DNA from: Candidatus Yanofskybacteria bacterium RIFCSPLOWO2_01_FULL_39_28
GTDB taxonomy: Bacteria; Patescibacteriota; Minisyncoccia; 2-02-FULL-40-12; GWA2-44-9
DNA length: 39,991 nucleotides
Direction: 5' to 3'
Assembly: GCA_001794635.1 (NCBI GenBank)
Contig: MGKE01000003.1
Location: 1 to 39,991, forward strand
Positions within the stretch are counted from its first letter, which is position 1, and the number at the start of each line of letters is the position of its first letter. The position numbers and the translations under genes were made by a program. The notes below the pieces were generated by a model. That model was not told the origin of the DNA, searched no databases, and saw only the letters and a program-made list of their open reading frames with translations. This document shows, one piece after another, positions 8,651 to 16,294 of the stretch.

Positions 8651-9961
8651 TTAATTGCTTGGTTCAACTTTATAAATTAAGCCAGATGCATCGTCAGAAA
8701 TATATAATGCATTATCGGGACCGAACTTTAAGTCAACTGGCCGACCATAAATTTCTTCTTTACTCTGATCTAACCAACCGGAAATAAAACTAACGGGTTC
8801 CCGAGATAAGACGTTACCTTTTTCATCTAAATCATATCTGACAACTTCATAACCCACAGGCGCACTTCTGTTCCATGATCCATGAAATGCAACCAATAAA
8901 TCCCCCGCCCACTCTTGAGGCCATTTAGAGACTTGCCCTGAGCTTGTCGAAGGGATAAATGCCAATCCTAATGGCGCAGAATGGGCTTGAATTTCAATAA
9001 CTGGCGATTCGGTTTTACTACAATCATTAGTCACATCAATTCGCTCCCATTTATCAGGGTTAAATGTTTTATCTTTAATCTTGTTGCCGTAACAGAAAGG
9101 CCAACCAAAACGCCTGGCCCCAAATTCGTGCTCTGATCCGGCAACTTTTACAATATTAATTTCGTCTGGCGGCAGGTTGTCACCCAAGTTATCCCGTCCC
9201 ATTTCTGTTGCCCATATCTCACCGGTTACTGGATGAAATGTAAAAAATACTGAATTCCTTAATCCACCGGCAAATTCAGCCGTATAACTACCTTTGGCAT
9301 CTGACTCCAGTATCGCCCCCCTCTTCCATGAGCTTTCTTCGCAAACATCACAAGATGAACCGACGCTTATATATAATTTTATGGGGTCAATTGTCGCCAA
9401 ACCCAAGATCGGTTTTTCCCTGAAATTTGCTCCAAAAGATATAGTTCTTGTCACATGACCCCCATCAGCTGGAAGAGTAGCAATATTTTCTCCCGTGCTT
9501 GAAGTTAGTTGGCCAGTATCCACGTTATAGAGATATCGTGCCACTCGTTGCGTTTCAGCAATATATAAATAAGTTGTGTTTGTCTTGTCATCCTTATAAA
9601 AATCGAGACCATGAGGCGATCTTAGACCCTCAATCAAGGCGTGTTTTATTTCAAAACCAGAACCCTCCAAGACACTGACTCTTCCGGCCTTGGTTTCACT
9701 TACCAGCATCCGCCCCCTTGCATCAAATAAAATAACCCGAGAATTTTCCAATCCTTTTACGGCAACAGAGATTTTAAAACCCTCCGGAACATTCAAAAAC
9801 GACAACTTCTCATCTCTACTTGGAGTTACAATCTTGGGCTCATTAAGTTCCGGTACATTATAACCAATCAACTTCTTAACCAAGCTAAAATCAGTCCAAA
9901 ACAAATAAACGCCGACGGCGATAAATATTAAAAAAATAAAGACCAATAAGGCTTTTTTCAT
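8651..9961 (-). CDS. Membrane-anchored PQQ-type sorbosone/glucose dehydrogenase-like beta-propeller
   Basis: This 436-residue protein has an N-terminal membrane anchor (LLVFIFLIFIAVGVYLFW, residues ~5-22) and then an extracytoplasmic beta-propeller. Family features include LNVPEGFKISVAVKGLENSR, GLRSPHGLDFY, a metal/cofactor-type stretch ATEMGRDNLGDNLPPDEIN, the FGWPFCYG block, and HSAPLGLAFIP then LLVAFHGSWNRS. Homologues oxidise sugars with PQQ, but many anchored environmental members have no proven cofactor, so the substrate is unknown. A 20-nt repeat at 8935-8954 is embedded in frame and read as STSSGQ, splitting the conserved GLAFIP-to-WAGDLLVAFHGSW segment. The gene has its own weak promoter and follows a terminator. 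Confidence 0.88.
   Translation of the reverse strand: MKKALLVFIFLIFIAVGVYLFWTDFSLVKKLIGYNVPELNEPKIVTPSRDEKLSFLNVPEGFKISVAVKGLENSRVILFDARGRMLVSETKAGRVSVLEGSGFEIKHALIEGLRSPHGLDFYKDDKTNTTYLYIAETQRVARYLYNVDTGQLTSSTGENIATLPADGGHVTRTISFGANFREKPILGLATIDPIKLYISVGSSCDVCEESSWKRGAILESDAKGSYTAEFAGGLRNSVFFTFHPVTGEIWATEMGRDNLGDNLPPDEINIVKVAGSEHEFGARRFGWPFCYGNKIKDKTFNPDKWERIDVTNDCSKTESPVIEIQAHSAPLGLAFIPSTSSGQVSKWPQEWAGDLLVAFHGSWNRSAPVGYEVVRYDLDEKGNVLSREPVSFISGWLDQSKEEIYGRPVDLKFGPDNALYISDDASGLIYKVEPSN
8935..8954. repeat. Short dispersed repeat read as STSSGQ inside a coding sequence
   Basis: The 20-mer GCCCTGAGCTTGTCGAAGGG interrupts the dehydrogenase gene in frame. A related core lies outside genes at 34932-34946; the two 15-mers (CTTCGACAAGCTCAG and CTTCGGCAAGCTCAA in the same orientation) differ at two positions. 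From memory, this sequence and its peptides recur in other environmental bacterial genomes, which I cannot verify here. Confidence 0.6.
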
Positions 9962-9967
9962 AAATTA

Positions 9968-9996
9968 AAAATACTAAAAAATAAAGGAAAAATCAA
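9968..9996 (-). promoter_or_regulatory. Possible promoter of the dehydrogenase gene
   Basis: On the minus strand TTGATT (9996-9991) is followed after 17 bp by TATTTT (9973-9968), 6 bp before the ATG at 9961. The boxes are imperfect, and the surrounding AT-richness makes chance matches likely. Confidence 0.35.
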
Positions 9997-10013
9997 ATAT
10001 TAATTCCAAAAAC

Positions 10014-10039
10014 AAAAAGCCCGTTTATCCGGACTTTTT
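10014..10039 (-). terminator. Rho-independent terminator after the SH3b surface protein gene
   Basis: A 10-bp stem (AAAAAGCCCG with CGGACTTTTT, one G-T pair) has a 6-nt loop. It is read on the minus strand and followed by a T-rich run GTTTTTGG. It lies 30 bp after the stop at 10069. Confidence 0.75.
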
Positions 10040-10068
10040 GTGCTTAAATTATTTAAATTATAAAACTT

Positions 10069-11307
10069 TTAATTACTTAGCTCGGCTGCTTGCAGGTAAT
10101 CTCCGTGCACCCAGGCATCCTGGCCTTCAAACATTATCTTATGCCATACACCCTCTTGTCCTAAACTTGTTACCATATCACCCGCAGTAAGTTGGCCCAA
10201 AACCGAACTTGTCGTAGCTGCCGATGCTCTGACATTAAGGTAACCGGCACTTGAAACAACTTTGTATTTATTGGCTGATGGAACTGGTGCCGGAGTTGAA
10301 GATGAAACATTGCTTCTTGAATAATCCGGAACTTGATTTACTGATGTATAATCAGCTCCCAGATTATACCAACTAAACTCTTTGGTATTGATACAGAAAA
10401 CTTTCTTAAAGAATTCCGTATCATCCGCTACCGCCTGCTCGCCGGTCGTATTCACCCAATGAAGTATACCTGTATCTTCTCCGGTTGTTTCTACACCGTA
10501 GACCCTTACATCATTCGTCTCGCAATTCCTGAATAGGCCAGAGGTAACAAAAACATCTCTTGTTACAGAAGTGGTTGATTTAACTTTAGTAAAACCACCG
10601 AGATGACCATAGAATCCGAATATAGCTGGATTCAAGAATAATCTCTTGTAACCATGAGGATTAACAATATAAACATCTGGATCGCTTGAACCGGCAGCAC
10701 TTACCACATCACCATCTTTTAGACTAACCGCAGCCAAATTAATAAATCCTCTTGATGCCGGTGTTGGTTTGCTCACCGAAACAGCAGGAGGTGTTGATGT
10801 CGGAGTTGGAGTAGTTGTAGGTGCCGGTGTAGACGCTGGGGTTGTTTCTCCTCCCCCGCCGCTTCCTCCACCTAACGGTGTTGGGGTTGGAGTCGGAGTT
10901 GATGATGCGGTACCACCTGAACTTGAACCGCCGCCGCTAGAACATGTAGTTGATAAGGGAGTTAGATTAAAAGTTTGAGTAGTGGTGGAGTTGACTGAAA
11001 GATGCGATCCAGTTTCATCACAAGTATAGGAGTGACCACCATTATTAGATAGTTGTAAACCAGCTGTAGAATTTAAGACAATCTTATTTCCTGAAACCAA
11101 ACTTATGGTCATAGTGACACCTGTAGTTGTTACTGTAGTGGCTGTAGAATTTGCCTCTATCGTAATATTGCCCACATCTGCGTTCCAGGTCGTATCTTGA
11201 GCATAGGTAACTGATGCTCTGGCTTGATCAGCACCAACCAGTAATACACTCAACATTAAAACAATTACTAATATTGGCAGAGAAAAGTTGGTTTTTAATT
11301 GTTTCAT
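10069..11307 (-). CDS. Exported surface protein: shared two-Cys domain plus SH3b domain
   Basis: This 412-residue protein has a signal peptide (residues 1-32, ending AQARAS-like). A Thr/Ser-rich beta region (~33-125) contains Cys96 and Cys122. A Gly/Ser/Thr/Pro linker with TPTPTPTP runs to ~185. The domain at ~196-331 (KDGDVVSAAG, DVYIVNPHGYKRLFLNPAIF, Cys261, Cys305) is about three-quarters identical by eye to residues ~48-184 of the S-layer-like protein at 20173-23844. A bacterial SH3 (SH3b) domain at ~346-408 (YLNVRASAATTSSVLGQL, WHKIMFEGQDAWVHGDYLQ) may bind cell-wall peptide. It is a likely wall-associated surface component. It is the last gene after 11754-12527 and 11322-11735, and a terminator follows. 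Confidence 0.85.
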   Translation of the reverse strand: MKQLKTNFSLPILVIVLMLSVLLVGADQARASVTYAQDTTWNADVGNITIEANSTATTVTTTGVTMTISLVSGNKIVLNSTAGLQLSNNGGHSYTCDETGSHLSVNSTTTQTFNLTPLSTTCSSGGGSSSGGTASSTPTPTPTPLGGGSGGGGETTPASTPAPTTTPTPTSTPPAVSVSKPTPASRGFINLAAVSLKDGDVVSAAGSSDPDVYIVNPHGYKRLFLNPAIFGFYGHLGGFTKVKSTTSVTRDVFVTSGLFRNCETNDVRVYGVETTGEDTGILHWVNTTGEQAVADDTEFFKKVFCINTKEFSWYNLGADYTSVNQVPDYSRSNVSSSTPAPVPSANKYKVVSSAGYLNVRASAATTSSVLGQLTAGDMVTSLGQEGVWHKIMFEGQDAWVHGDYLQAAELSN

Positions 11308-11321
11308 TATGGTTTTATTTT

Positions 11322-11735
11322 TTAGTTATTTTGTTTCATATTTTGCTGAATAGTTTTCAAAACAGATGAATCAAAATTTAAGTTTTCCCAGAAAAGGACT
11401 TGATCCTTATTTATTATCATTGAGCCATTGGGTTTATGCGGTTCAAGGGGTCCAAGCTTCACAAGACGACCCTCACCCGTTTCTTCATTAACTTTTACAT
11501 AATAAACATCAGAAAGAACTAGATAATCAGAATTTATATTGGCTAAACTACCGAAATAAGTCTGATTATTTGTTAAGAACAATGCTTGATATGTATTTGG
11601 ATCAATGAAATCATCTTTATCATAGCTATCGTATTTTAAATAATCTATTAGAAAGGGTGTTCCGATAATACTTGCAATAAGTCCAACTGCAACTAGACTG
11701 ACGATAATAATTGGAACATCCTTTTTTCTGAGCAT
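11322..11735 (-). CDS. Small anchored protein of unknown function
   Basis: This 137-residue protein has one N-terminal membrane helix (IIIVSLVAVGLIASIIGTPF, residues ~9-28) and a small beta-rich outer domain. Its core YQALFLTNNQTYFGSLANIN followed by LVLSDVYYVKV looks like a compact barrel or sandwich. The C-terminus is hydrophilic (KTIQQNMKQNN). I recognise the pattern as common beside envelope genes in CPR-type genomes but cannot name a function. It lies between two surface-protein genes, with 14 bp to the following gene and 18 bp from the preceding one, so it is probably co-transcribed. The sequence gives no catalytic residues. Confidence 0.7.
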   Translation of the reverse strand: MLRKKDVPIIIVSLVAVGLIASIIGTPFLIDYLKYDSYDKDDFIDPNTYQALFLTNNQTYFGSLANINSDYLVLSDVYYVKVNEETGEGRLVKLGPLEPHKPNGSMIINKDQVLFWENLNFDSSVLKTIQQNMKQNN

Positions 11736-11753
11736 GGGCTATATTCCAACTAA

Positions 11754-12527
11754 TTAATGGCATCGAACAGTGCTAAGGGTCGGCGTAGTAGCACCCTGAT
11801 TAAAGCGCATATAGATCCAAGCCCCTGTCGTAGATTTAAGTTGGATACAGGTACCTGCGGTCGAAGCAGCCGCACCACCGAAATAAAAACTGGCTGTGCC
11901 TGTAGCGGGACCAACAAACTCTGCCGTATAACCTTTACCAGCAGAAGAAGAAGCAGTAGTGGCACCGACAGTGAGAGCGCTGGTTAATATCAAATCACCA
12001 GCCATTGAGTGAGAAGCGGCTGTATCAGCAACAAACCTACCTGACATCTGAAAGTTGCTAGCTAATGAGGCCTTGCCATCAACCTCTAAAGATCCAGTTA
12101 TAAGAAGATCATTTGCAGCATCCCACTCTGAGGTATTACCGGTAGTACCAGTTCCAAATCTTGAATAGGCCACAGAAGTCGGCCCAGCGACCTGTAATGA
12201 ATTGGCGGTCATTAAGTATGATGCCGAGGCCGTGCCTTGAACCTCAAAGGTTGTCTGGGGCGCGCCAAGCACACCAACACGCATATTAGTGCTGTCAGTG
12301 ATGAATACATTGGTGCCAGCCGTATTTTGAAACCTGACAGAGGTTGCAGAATCAGCCGCAGGTGCTACAGTCATAGTTCCAGTTGTGCTCATATTGGTTC
12401 CGATAGTACTAGCCGCATAAACTCCGACAACAAAAAAGCCGGCTAGGGCTAAAACAAAAAGAACCGGAAAAATCGACCTAAATCCACGTTTGAATTTGTC
12501 CATAATATTTTTTAGTTTTTCTAACAT
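11754..12527 (-). CDS. Exported Ser/Thr/Ala-rich surface protein with C-terminal Cys pair
   Basis: A basic N-terminus (MDKFKRGFRSIF) and a membrane/signal segment (VLFVLALAGFFVVGVYA) precede about 200 residues rich in Ala, Ser, Thr and Gly. Short beta repeats such as FEVQGTASASYLM and SLEVDGKASL resemble tail-fibre or adhesin shafts. The tail GTCIQLKSTTGAWIYMRF ... TVRCH carries a Cys pair that could form a disulfide. Start choice is uncertain: the frame opens at a TTG (12569), but ATG codons at 12527 and 12503 are more likely, and neither has a Shine-Dalgarno. A consensus promoter lies at 12579-12606. It heads a three-gene run of surface proteins. Confidence 0.75.
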   Translation of the reverse strand: MLEKLKNIMDKFKRGFRSIFPVLFVLALAGFFVVGVYAASTIGTNMSTTGTMTVAPAADSATSVRFQNTAGTNVFITDSTNMRVGVLGAPQTTFEVQGTASASYLMTANSLQVAGPTSVAYSRFGTGTTGNTSEWDAANDLLITGSLEVDGKASLASNFQMSGRFVADTAASHSMAGDLILTSALTVGATTASSSAGKGYTAEFVGPATGTASFYFGGAAASTAGTCIQLKSTTGAWIYMRFNQGATTPTLSTVRCH

Positions 12528-12578
12528 GCCGATACTTTTTTTAAGAATCGGGACATTAGATATCAACAATTACTTATA

Positions 12579-12606
12579 ATTATAAAACAGCCCCTAAATA
12601 ACACAA
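12579..12606 (-). promoter_or_regulatory. Promoter for the surface-protein run (12527 to 10069)
   Basis: On the minus strand TTGTGT (12606-12601), a 16-bp spacer and a perfect TATAAT (12584-12579) are present. Initiation near 12572 would give a leader of about 45 nt to the ATG at 12527. Confidence 0.55.
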
Positions 12607-12638
12607 CGTAAAAGTGTTGATAACTTAATTGGTGAGTA

Positions 12639-14447
12639 TTAATTTACTTCTGAAATCCTAATCATTTCTTCTATTTCTGGGGCTTTGTTACCCAACTCTC
12701 TGGCTTTTTTTAAAAAAATCAACGCTTTTTCATAGTCCCTTTTCACGAAATAAGCCGTTCCCACAACAGTTACAGCATCAACTCCTAGAGGTTTAGATCC
12801 AAAATATTTATCTATAATTGCCAAGGCCTCGTCCGGTTTGCCAATAGTTATTTGAATATAAGCGTACCTTAATACCTGTTCTGTTGTGGCATAAAAATTG
12901 ATGACTTTAAGGAAATGCCGGCCAGCTTCTTCAAAACGACTTTGTTTAAGATACAATTCGGCTAAATTAATATCGGAAACAATCATGTCCGGATTTAGTT
13001 CCAAAGATCTTTTGAATTTCTCTTCAGCCAAAATATAATTACCGTCATGATCAGCAACAATACCAAGCAAATTCTGCAAAAGAGCATTGTCCTCATAAAT
13101 ACCTTTTGATATCTCAAGCTGTTCTTTGGCTTTATCCCATTCATTGCTTCGCATATGGATTCCAGCCAGAGCGTTGCTGGTAATTAAGCCGTCAGGCGAC
13201 TCGGCCAAAGCGGCAGTAAACAGGGTTCTGTGGCTTTGCCAATCCTTATTTCTAATAAAAGTTCTGACACCATAAAAACAAATGAGGCCGATGAGGACTA
13301 AATAGCCGAGTTTTCTAACAACTCCAATTTTTTCAATGAGTTTAGCCAGCCAGAATGAAGAAATAATCGCAAACCCTAAAGACGGAAAATACATTAGTCT
13401 TTCCCCCATAATCGTCCCGATTGGAAATATAAGATTTGAAATGATTAAATAAGGAAACAAGAAAATCACAACTCCTAAAGCAAGTATACTTTTTCTGGTT
13501 CTAGGTAAAACCAGGGCCATTATCAGAATAAATAAGACCATGAGTCCTGTTATTGATTGCCAAGAGTTAAATAAATTAGTCACAACCTTAATTGTGTTAT
13601 AAGAATAGTCAGCCGATAAATTAATCGGCCACAATAATTTTTCCAAATACATGAAGAACACCTTAGTTGCAGTAAAAACCCTTACTGGCCAACCGACAAA
13701 TTTTAACTGGTTTTCAATAATTGTTGTGGTTATGTCACCAGTAAAATACCTGCCGAGAGCAATATATCTCAAGACTGAATAAACCGCTAACGGTATAGAA
13801 AAATATATAAATTTTATAACTGTGCTGTAAAACTTCTTTCCCAGCCAAAGCCATTCAATAAAGAACATCATCGGCAAAATCATCAAAGCCGACTCTTTGC
13901 TTGCCAGAGCTAATAACAAAAAGATTCCTGCCAAGATTTTCCTGCCTTTAAGTGAAGAGTAAATCGTGAGTATAGACCAAAAGAAGGCCAACAATTCAGC
14001 CCGACCAACTATTGAAGTCACGGCTTCGGTATGTATGGGATGAAACAAAAATAAAATAAAAGACAGGAAAGCTATTCGTCCTGATTTCAAGAGATATTTA
14101 ACCAACAAAAAAACCAGAAAAGAATTAAGAGCATGAAGAATTATATTAACTATATGAAAACTGACCGGCGAAGAACCAAAAATAAAATGATTAAGCGCGT
14201 AAGAAGCCATGGTCAGAGGCCGATAAAGACCTGTTTTGGGCATATTTTGATGATATGGGTAAACCCAGAGACTAAAAAAATTATCCGGATTGGTTAAATC
14301 GCCTCGGTTTTGGATTACCGTCACGTCGTCAAAAACAAACTCTCCGCTTATTCCGTTACCGAAAACCAAAAAAGATAAAACAATTGAAAAAACAAAAACC
14401 AGCCACAATTCGTGTTTTTTTATAAAATTTATAAACTTAAAATTCAT
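12639..14447 (-). CDS. TMTC-like GT-C membrane glycosyltransferase with TPRs
   Basis: This 602-residue protein has about ten membrane helices in residues ~12-400, then TPRs to the end. The first extracytoplasmic loop has GEFVFDDVTVIQN, the acidic pair typical of GT-C enzymes, followed by GLYRPLTMASYALNHFIFG and HIVNIILHALNSFLVFLL, the pattern of TMTC/PMT-like proteins. TPR-like units include LLQNLLGIVADHDGNYILAE, INLAELYLKQSRFEEAGRHF and YFVKRDYEKALIFLKKA. By analogy with TMTC proteins it may transfer a lipid-linked sugar to Ser/Thr of exported proteins. Its start overlaps the stop of the upstream paralogue by one base, indicating translational coupling. Confidence 0.88.
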   Translation of the reverse strand: MNFKFINFIKKHELWLVFVFSIVLSFLVFGNGISGEFVFDDVTVIQNRGDLTNPDNFFSLWVYPYHQNMPKTGLYRPLTMASYALNHFIFGSSPVSFHIVNIILHALNSFLVFLLVKYLLKSGRIAFLSFILFLFHPIHTEAVTSIVGRAELLAFFWSILTIYSSLKGRKILAGIFLLLALASKESALMILPMMFFIEWLWLGKKFYSTVIKFIYFSIPLAVYSVLRYIALGRYFTGDITTTIIENQLKFVGWPVRVFTATKVFFMYLEKLLWPINLSADYSYNTIKVVTNLFNSWQSITGLMVLFILIMALVLPRTRKSILALGVVIFLFPYLIISNLIFPIGTIMGERLMYFPSLGFAIISSFWLAKLIEKIGVVRKLGYLVLIGLICFYGVRTFIRNKDWQSHRTLFTAALAESPDGLITSNALAGIHMRSNEWDKAKEQLEISKGIYEDNALLQNLLGIVADHDGNYILAEEKFKRSLELNPDMIVSDINLAELYLKQSRFEEAGRHFLKVINFYATTEQVLRYAYIQITIGKPDEALAIIDKYFGSKPLGVDAVTVVGTAYFVKRDYEKALIFLKKARELGNKAPEIEEMIRISEVN

Positions 14448-16267
14448 TATTGTAATTCTTTTATAAGCTCCTCTATCAGCCTCCCTGTCTCTGGGTCAAG
14501 AGACGAATGTTTTAATCCTTCTTTTAAGTCAGTTAGGGCTTGCTCTTTATTATTAAGAGCAAGATAAACAAGGGCTGAATTATAATAAACACGGGGATTA
14601 GCGGGGATAAGGGTTTTTAATTTTTCTATATTCTTCACCGCCTCAACCAAATCACCCCGCTGAGCATAAATAACGGCTAAGTTTTGGTATGAGTAATAAA
14701 AATTAGGGTCAATTTCTATGGCTTTTTTGTATAATTGAATAGCTGTCTTAATATCTCCCCTAGCTTGAAAAATACTGCCTAGATTATAATACGGCTGGGC
14801 AAAAGTATTATCGCCTTCAGTCGCCTTCTGGTAATATATTTCGGCATTGTTAAAATCACCTTCATTGTAGTAAAAGTTTCCCAGATTATTATTAACTCTG
14901 GTACTTTTTGGTTCATATTTGAGAATATTTTTATAAAATTCCGCCTCATTACCCCATAATTTGTTGTGTTGGATGGATTGATAGGAGAAGAATGAGAAAT
15001 AGGCAACAACGGTAGTAAGTAGTAAGTAGTAAGTAGTAAGGTTTCTAGATTTTAAATAATCAAATAGCTTTACTAAATAATAAGAAATGATCAGCCAAAA
15101 GCCGACCATGGGCAGATACAACCAATGCTCATATATAAGAGCGTTAATCGGAGTAATACCGGAAACTGGTCCAAGAGCGATAAAGAACCAGGAAACGCCT
15201 AACAACCAAATTCTATAACTAGAATTTGGTTGTTGAATTTCTAATTTCAAATTTCTAATTTCTAAACGGTAGAAACGAACTAAAATATACAAAATACCAA
15301 CCAATACAGCCGCAACACCCCAAACCGGCCATTGAAATAAAGATGTATAAACCGTCGCACCCCTTTCCATGTGAAGCCCAAGCGGAACAATCAAAAGTTT
15401 CAAATATTCCCACAAAATGGAGAGAAAGGTGAATAATCTAACATGCACGTTTTCAGAATATAAGTTTTGTTCGGTGTAAAAATTTAATGTATTTATAAAA
15501 TTTAAAAGTGTCAGCCGTAATACACCATAGACAATAACTACAGCAAAATAAGGCCAAGTTTTAACTAGGCCCGTTTTAAGAGATTTGACAAAACGATCAG
15601 GCGATAAAACTGAAACGTAAAAAGCCAACGCAAGAACTGGAAATATAATTGCCGTTTCACGGCTTAGAAGACTAAAAATAAGAAAAAAAGTAGTAAGTAG
15701 TAAGTAGTAAGTAGTAAGGGATTTATTGGTAAAGTTGCCAGAGTTGTCTTTTACTGATTCGGATTTGTAAAAGAACAAGAGCGCCAAAAGCATAAACATT
15801 GTAACCAATAAATCACCTCGTCCAGAAATATAAGTTACGGCTTCAGTTTGAAGCGGGTGAACTAAGAAAAATAAAGCAACCAAAAAAGCAAGTGGGTTTC
15901 TTTTAAAAACCAGGCGAATCAGCCAAAACACGAGAATACTGTTAAACACGTGAATGTAGTTGCTAAGCAGATGATACAGTAGCGGTTCTACGCCGGATAT
16001 AGAATAATTAAGAGCAAAAGTAAAAAACAAAAAAGGTCTATAATAATTGCTCTGAAGCCCCACACCGGCCAAAGCACTATTAGAAAACCAAAATTTGATA
16101 TTATCCCAGCTTGTTGAGTGAACGAAATTATTGTTAATTATCCAATCGTCATCATCCCAAAACAGCTTGTTGTTTAAGTTAAATGAATAAACAAAGCTAC
16201 CGGCAACAATAAGAATTATAATTGGCAACCAAATATTTCTTAAAACTTTTACATTTTGAATTGTCAT
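14447..16267 (-). CDS. TMTC-like GT-C membrane glycosyltransferase with TPRs (paralogue)
   Basis: This 606-residue paralogue of the next gene has the same plan. The first outer loop carries the acidic motif KLFWDDDDWIIN, followed by NYYRPFLFFTFALNYSI and HVFNSILVFWLIRLVF, then many helices. TPRs follow from ~residue 445 (NNLGNFYYNEGDFNNAEIYY, PYYNLGSIFQARGDIKTAIQ, YQNLAVIYAQRGDLVEAVKN). The probable role is O-glycosylation of exported proteins from a polyprenyl-linked donor. It carries two identical GTAGTAA arrays (15012-15040 and 15690-15718), each read as LTTYYLLLTT at the edge of a membrane helix. A third heptamer array lies at 15238-15265, beside a perfect 14-bp inverted repeat. Confidence 0.88.
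   Translation of the reverse strand: MTIQNVKVLRNIWLPIIILIVAGSFVYSFNLNNKLFWDDDDWIINNNFVHSTSWDNIKFWFSNSALAGVGLQSNYYRPFLFFTFALNYSISGVEPLLYHLLSNYIHVFNSILVFWLIRLVFKRNPLAFLVALFFLVHPLQTEAVTYISGRGDLLVTMFMLLALLFFYKSESVKDNSGNFTNKSLTTYYLLLTTFFLIFSLLSRETAIIFPVLALAFYVSVLSPDRFVKSLKTGLVKTWPYFAVVIVYGVLRLTLLNFINTLNFYTEQNLYSENVHVRLFTFLSILWEYLKLLIVPLGLHMERGATVYTSLFQWPVWGVAAVLVGILYILVRFYRLEIRNLKLEIQQPNSSYRIWLLGVSWFFIALGPVSGITPINALIYEHWLYLPMVGFWLIISYYLVKLFDYLKSRNLTTYYLLLTTVVAYFSFFSYQSIQHNKLWGNEAEFYKNILKYEPKSTRVNNNLGNFYYNEGDFNNAEIYYQKATEGDNTFAQPYYNLGSIFQARGDIKTAIQLYKKAIEIDPNFYYSYQNLAVIYAQRGDLVEAVKNIEKLKTLIPANPRVYYNSALVYLALNNKEQALTDLKEGLKHSSLDPETGRLIEELIKELQ
15012..15040. repeat. Heptamer tandem repeat (GTAGTAA x4)
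   Basis: Four perfect GTAGTAA units plus G are read on the minus strand as LTTYYLLLTT. An identical array lies 650 bp away in the same gene. Confidence 0.88.
15201..15234. repeat. Perfect 14-bp inverted repeat within a coding sequence
   Basis: AACAACCAAATTCT (15201-15214) and its complement (15221-15234) flank a 6-nt loop. It abuts a heptamer array, suggesting a composite insertion. It is read as part of a hydrophilic loop (IQQPNSSY). Confidence 0.75.
15238..15265. repeat. Heptamer tandem repeat inside a GT-C gene
   Basis: Units TTTCTAA, TTTCAAA, TTTCTAA, TTTCTAA are read on the minus strand as RLEIRNLKLEI. Confidence 0.8.
15690..15718. repeat. Heptamer tandem repeat (GTAGTAA x4), second copy
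   Basis: Four GTAGTAA units plus G are identical to 15012-15040 and also read as LTTYYLLLTT. Confidence 0.88.
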
Positions 16268-16294
16268 TTTAAATTTTGACTTTTAAATTTTAAA

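Noticed and set aside
10769-10978. Plus-strand Val/Gly/Pro-rich ORF
   Set aside because: It is the antisense of the Thr/Pro linker of the surface protein; its composition reflects the repeat only.
11750-11965. Minus-strand ORF inside the 11754-12527 gene
   Set aside because: It is an alternative frame, Leu/Arg-rich without a domain pattern; the longer frame has a signal segment and a promoter.
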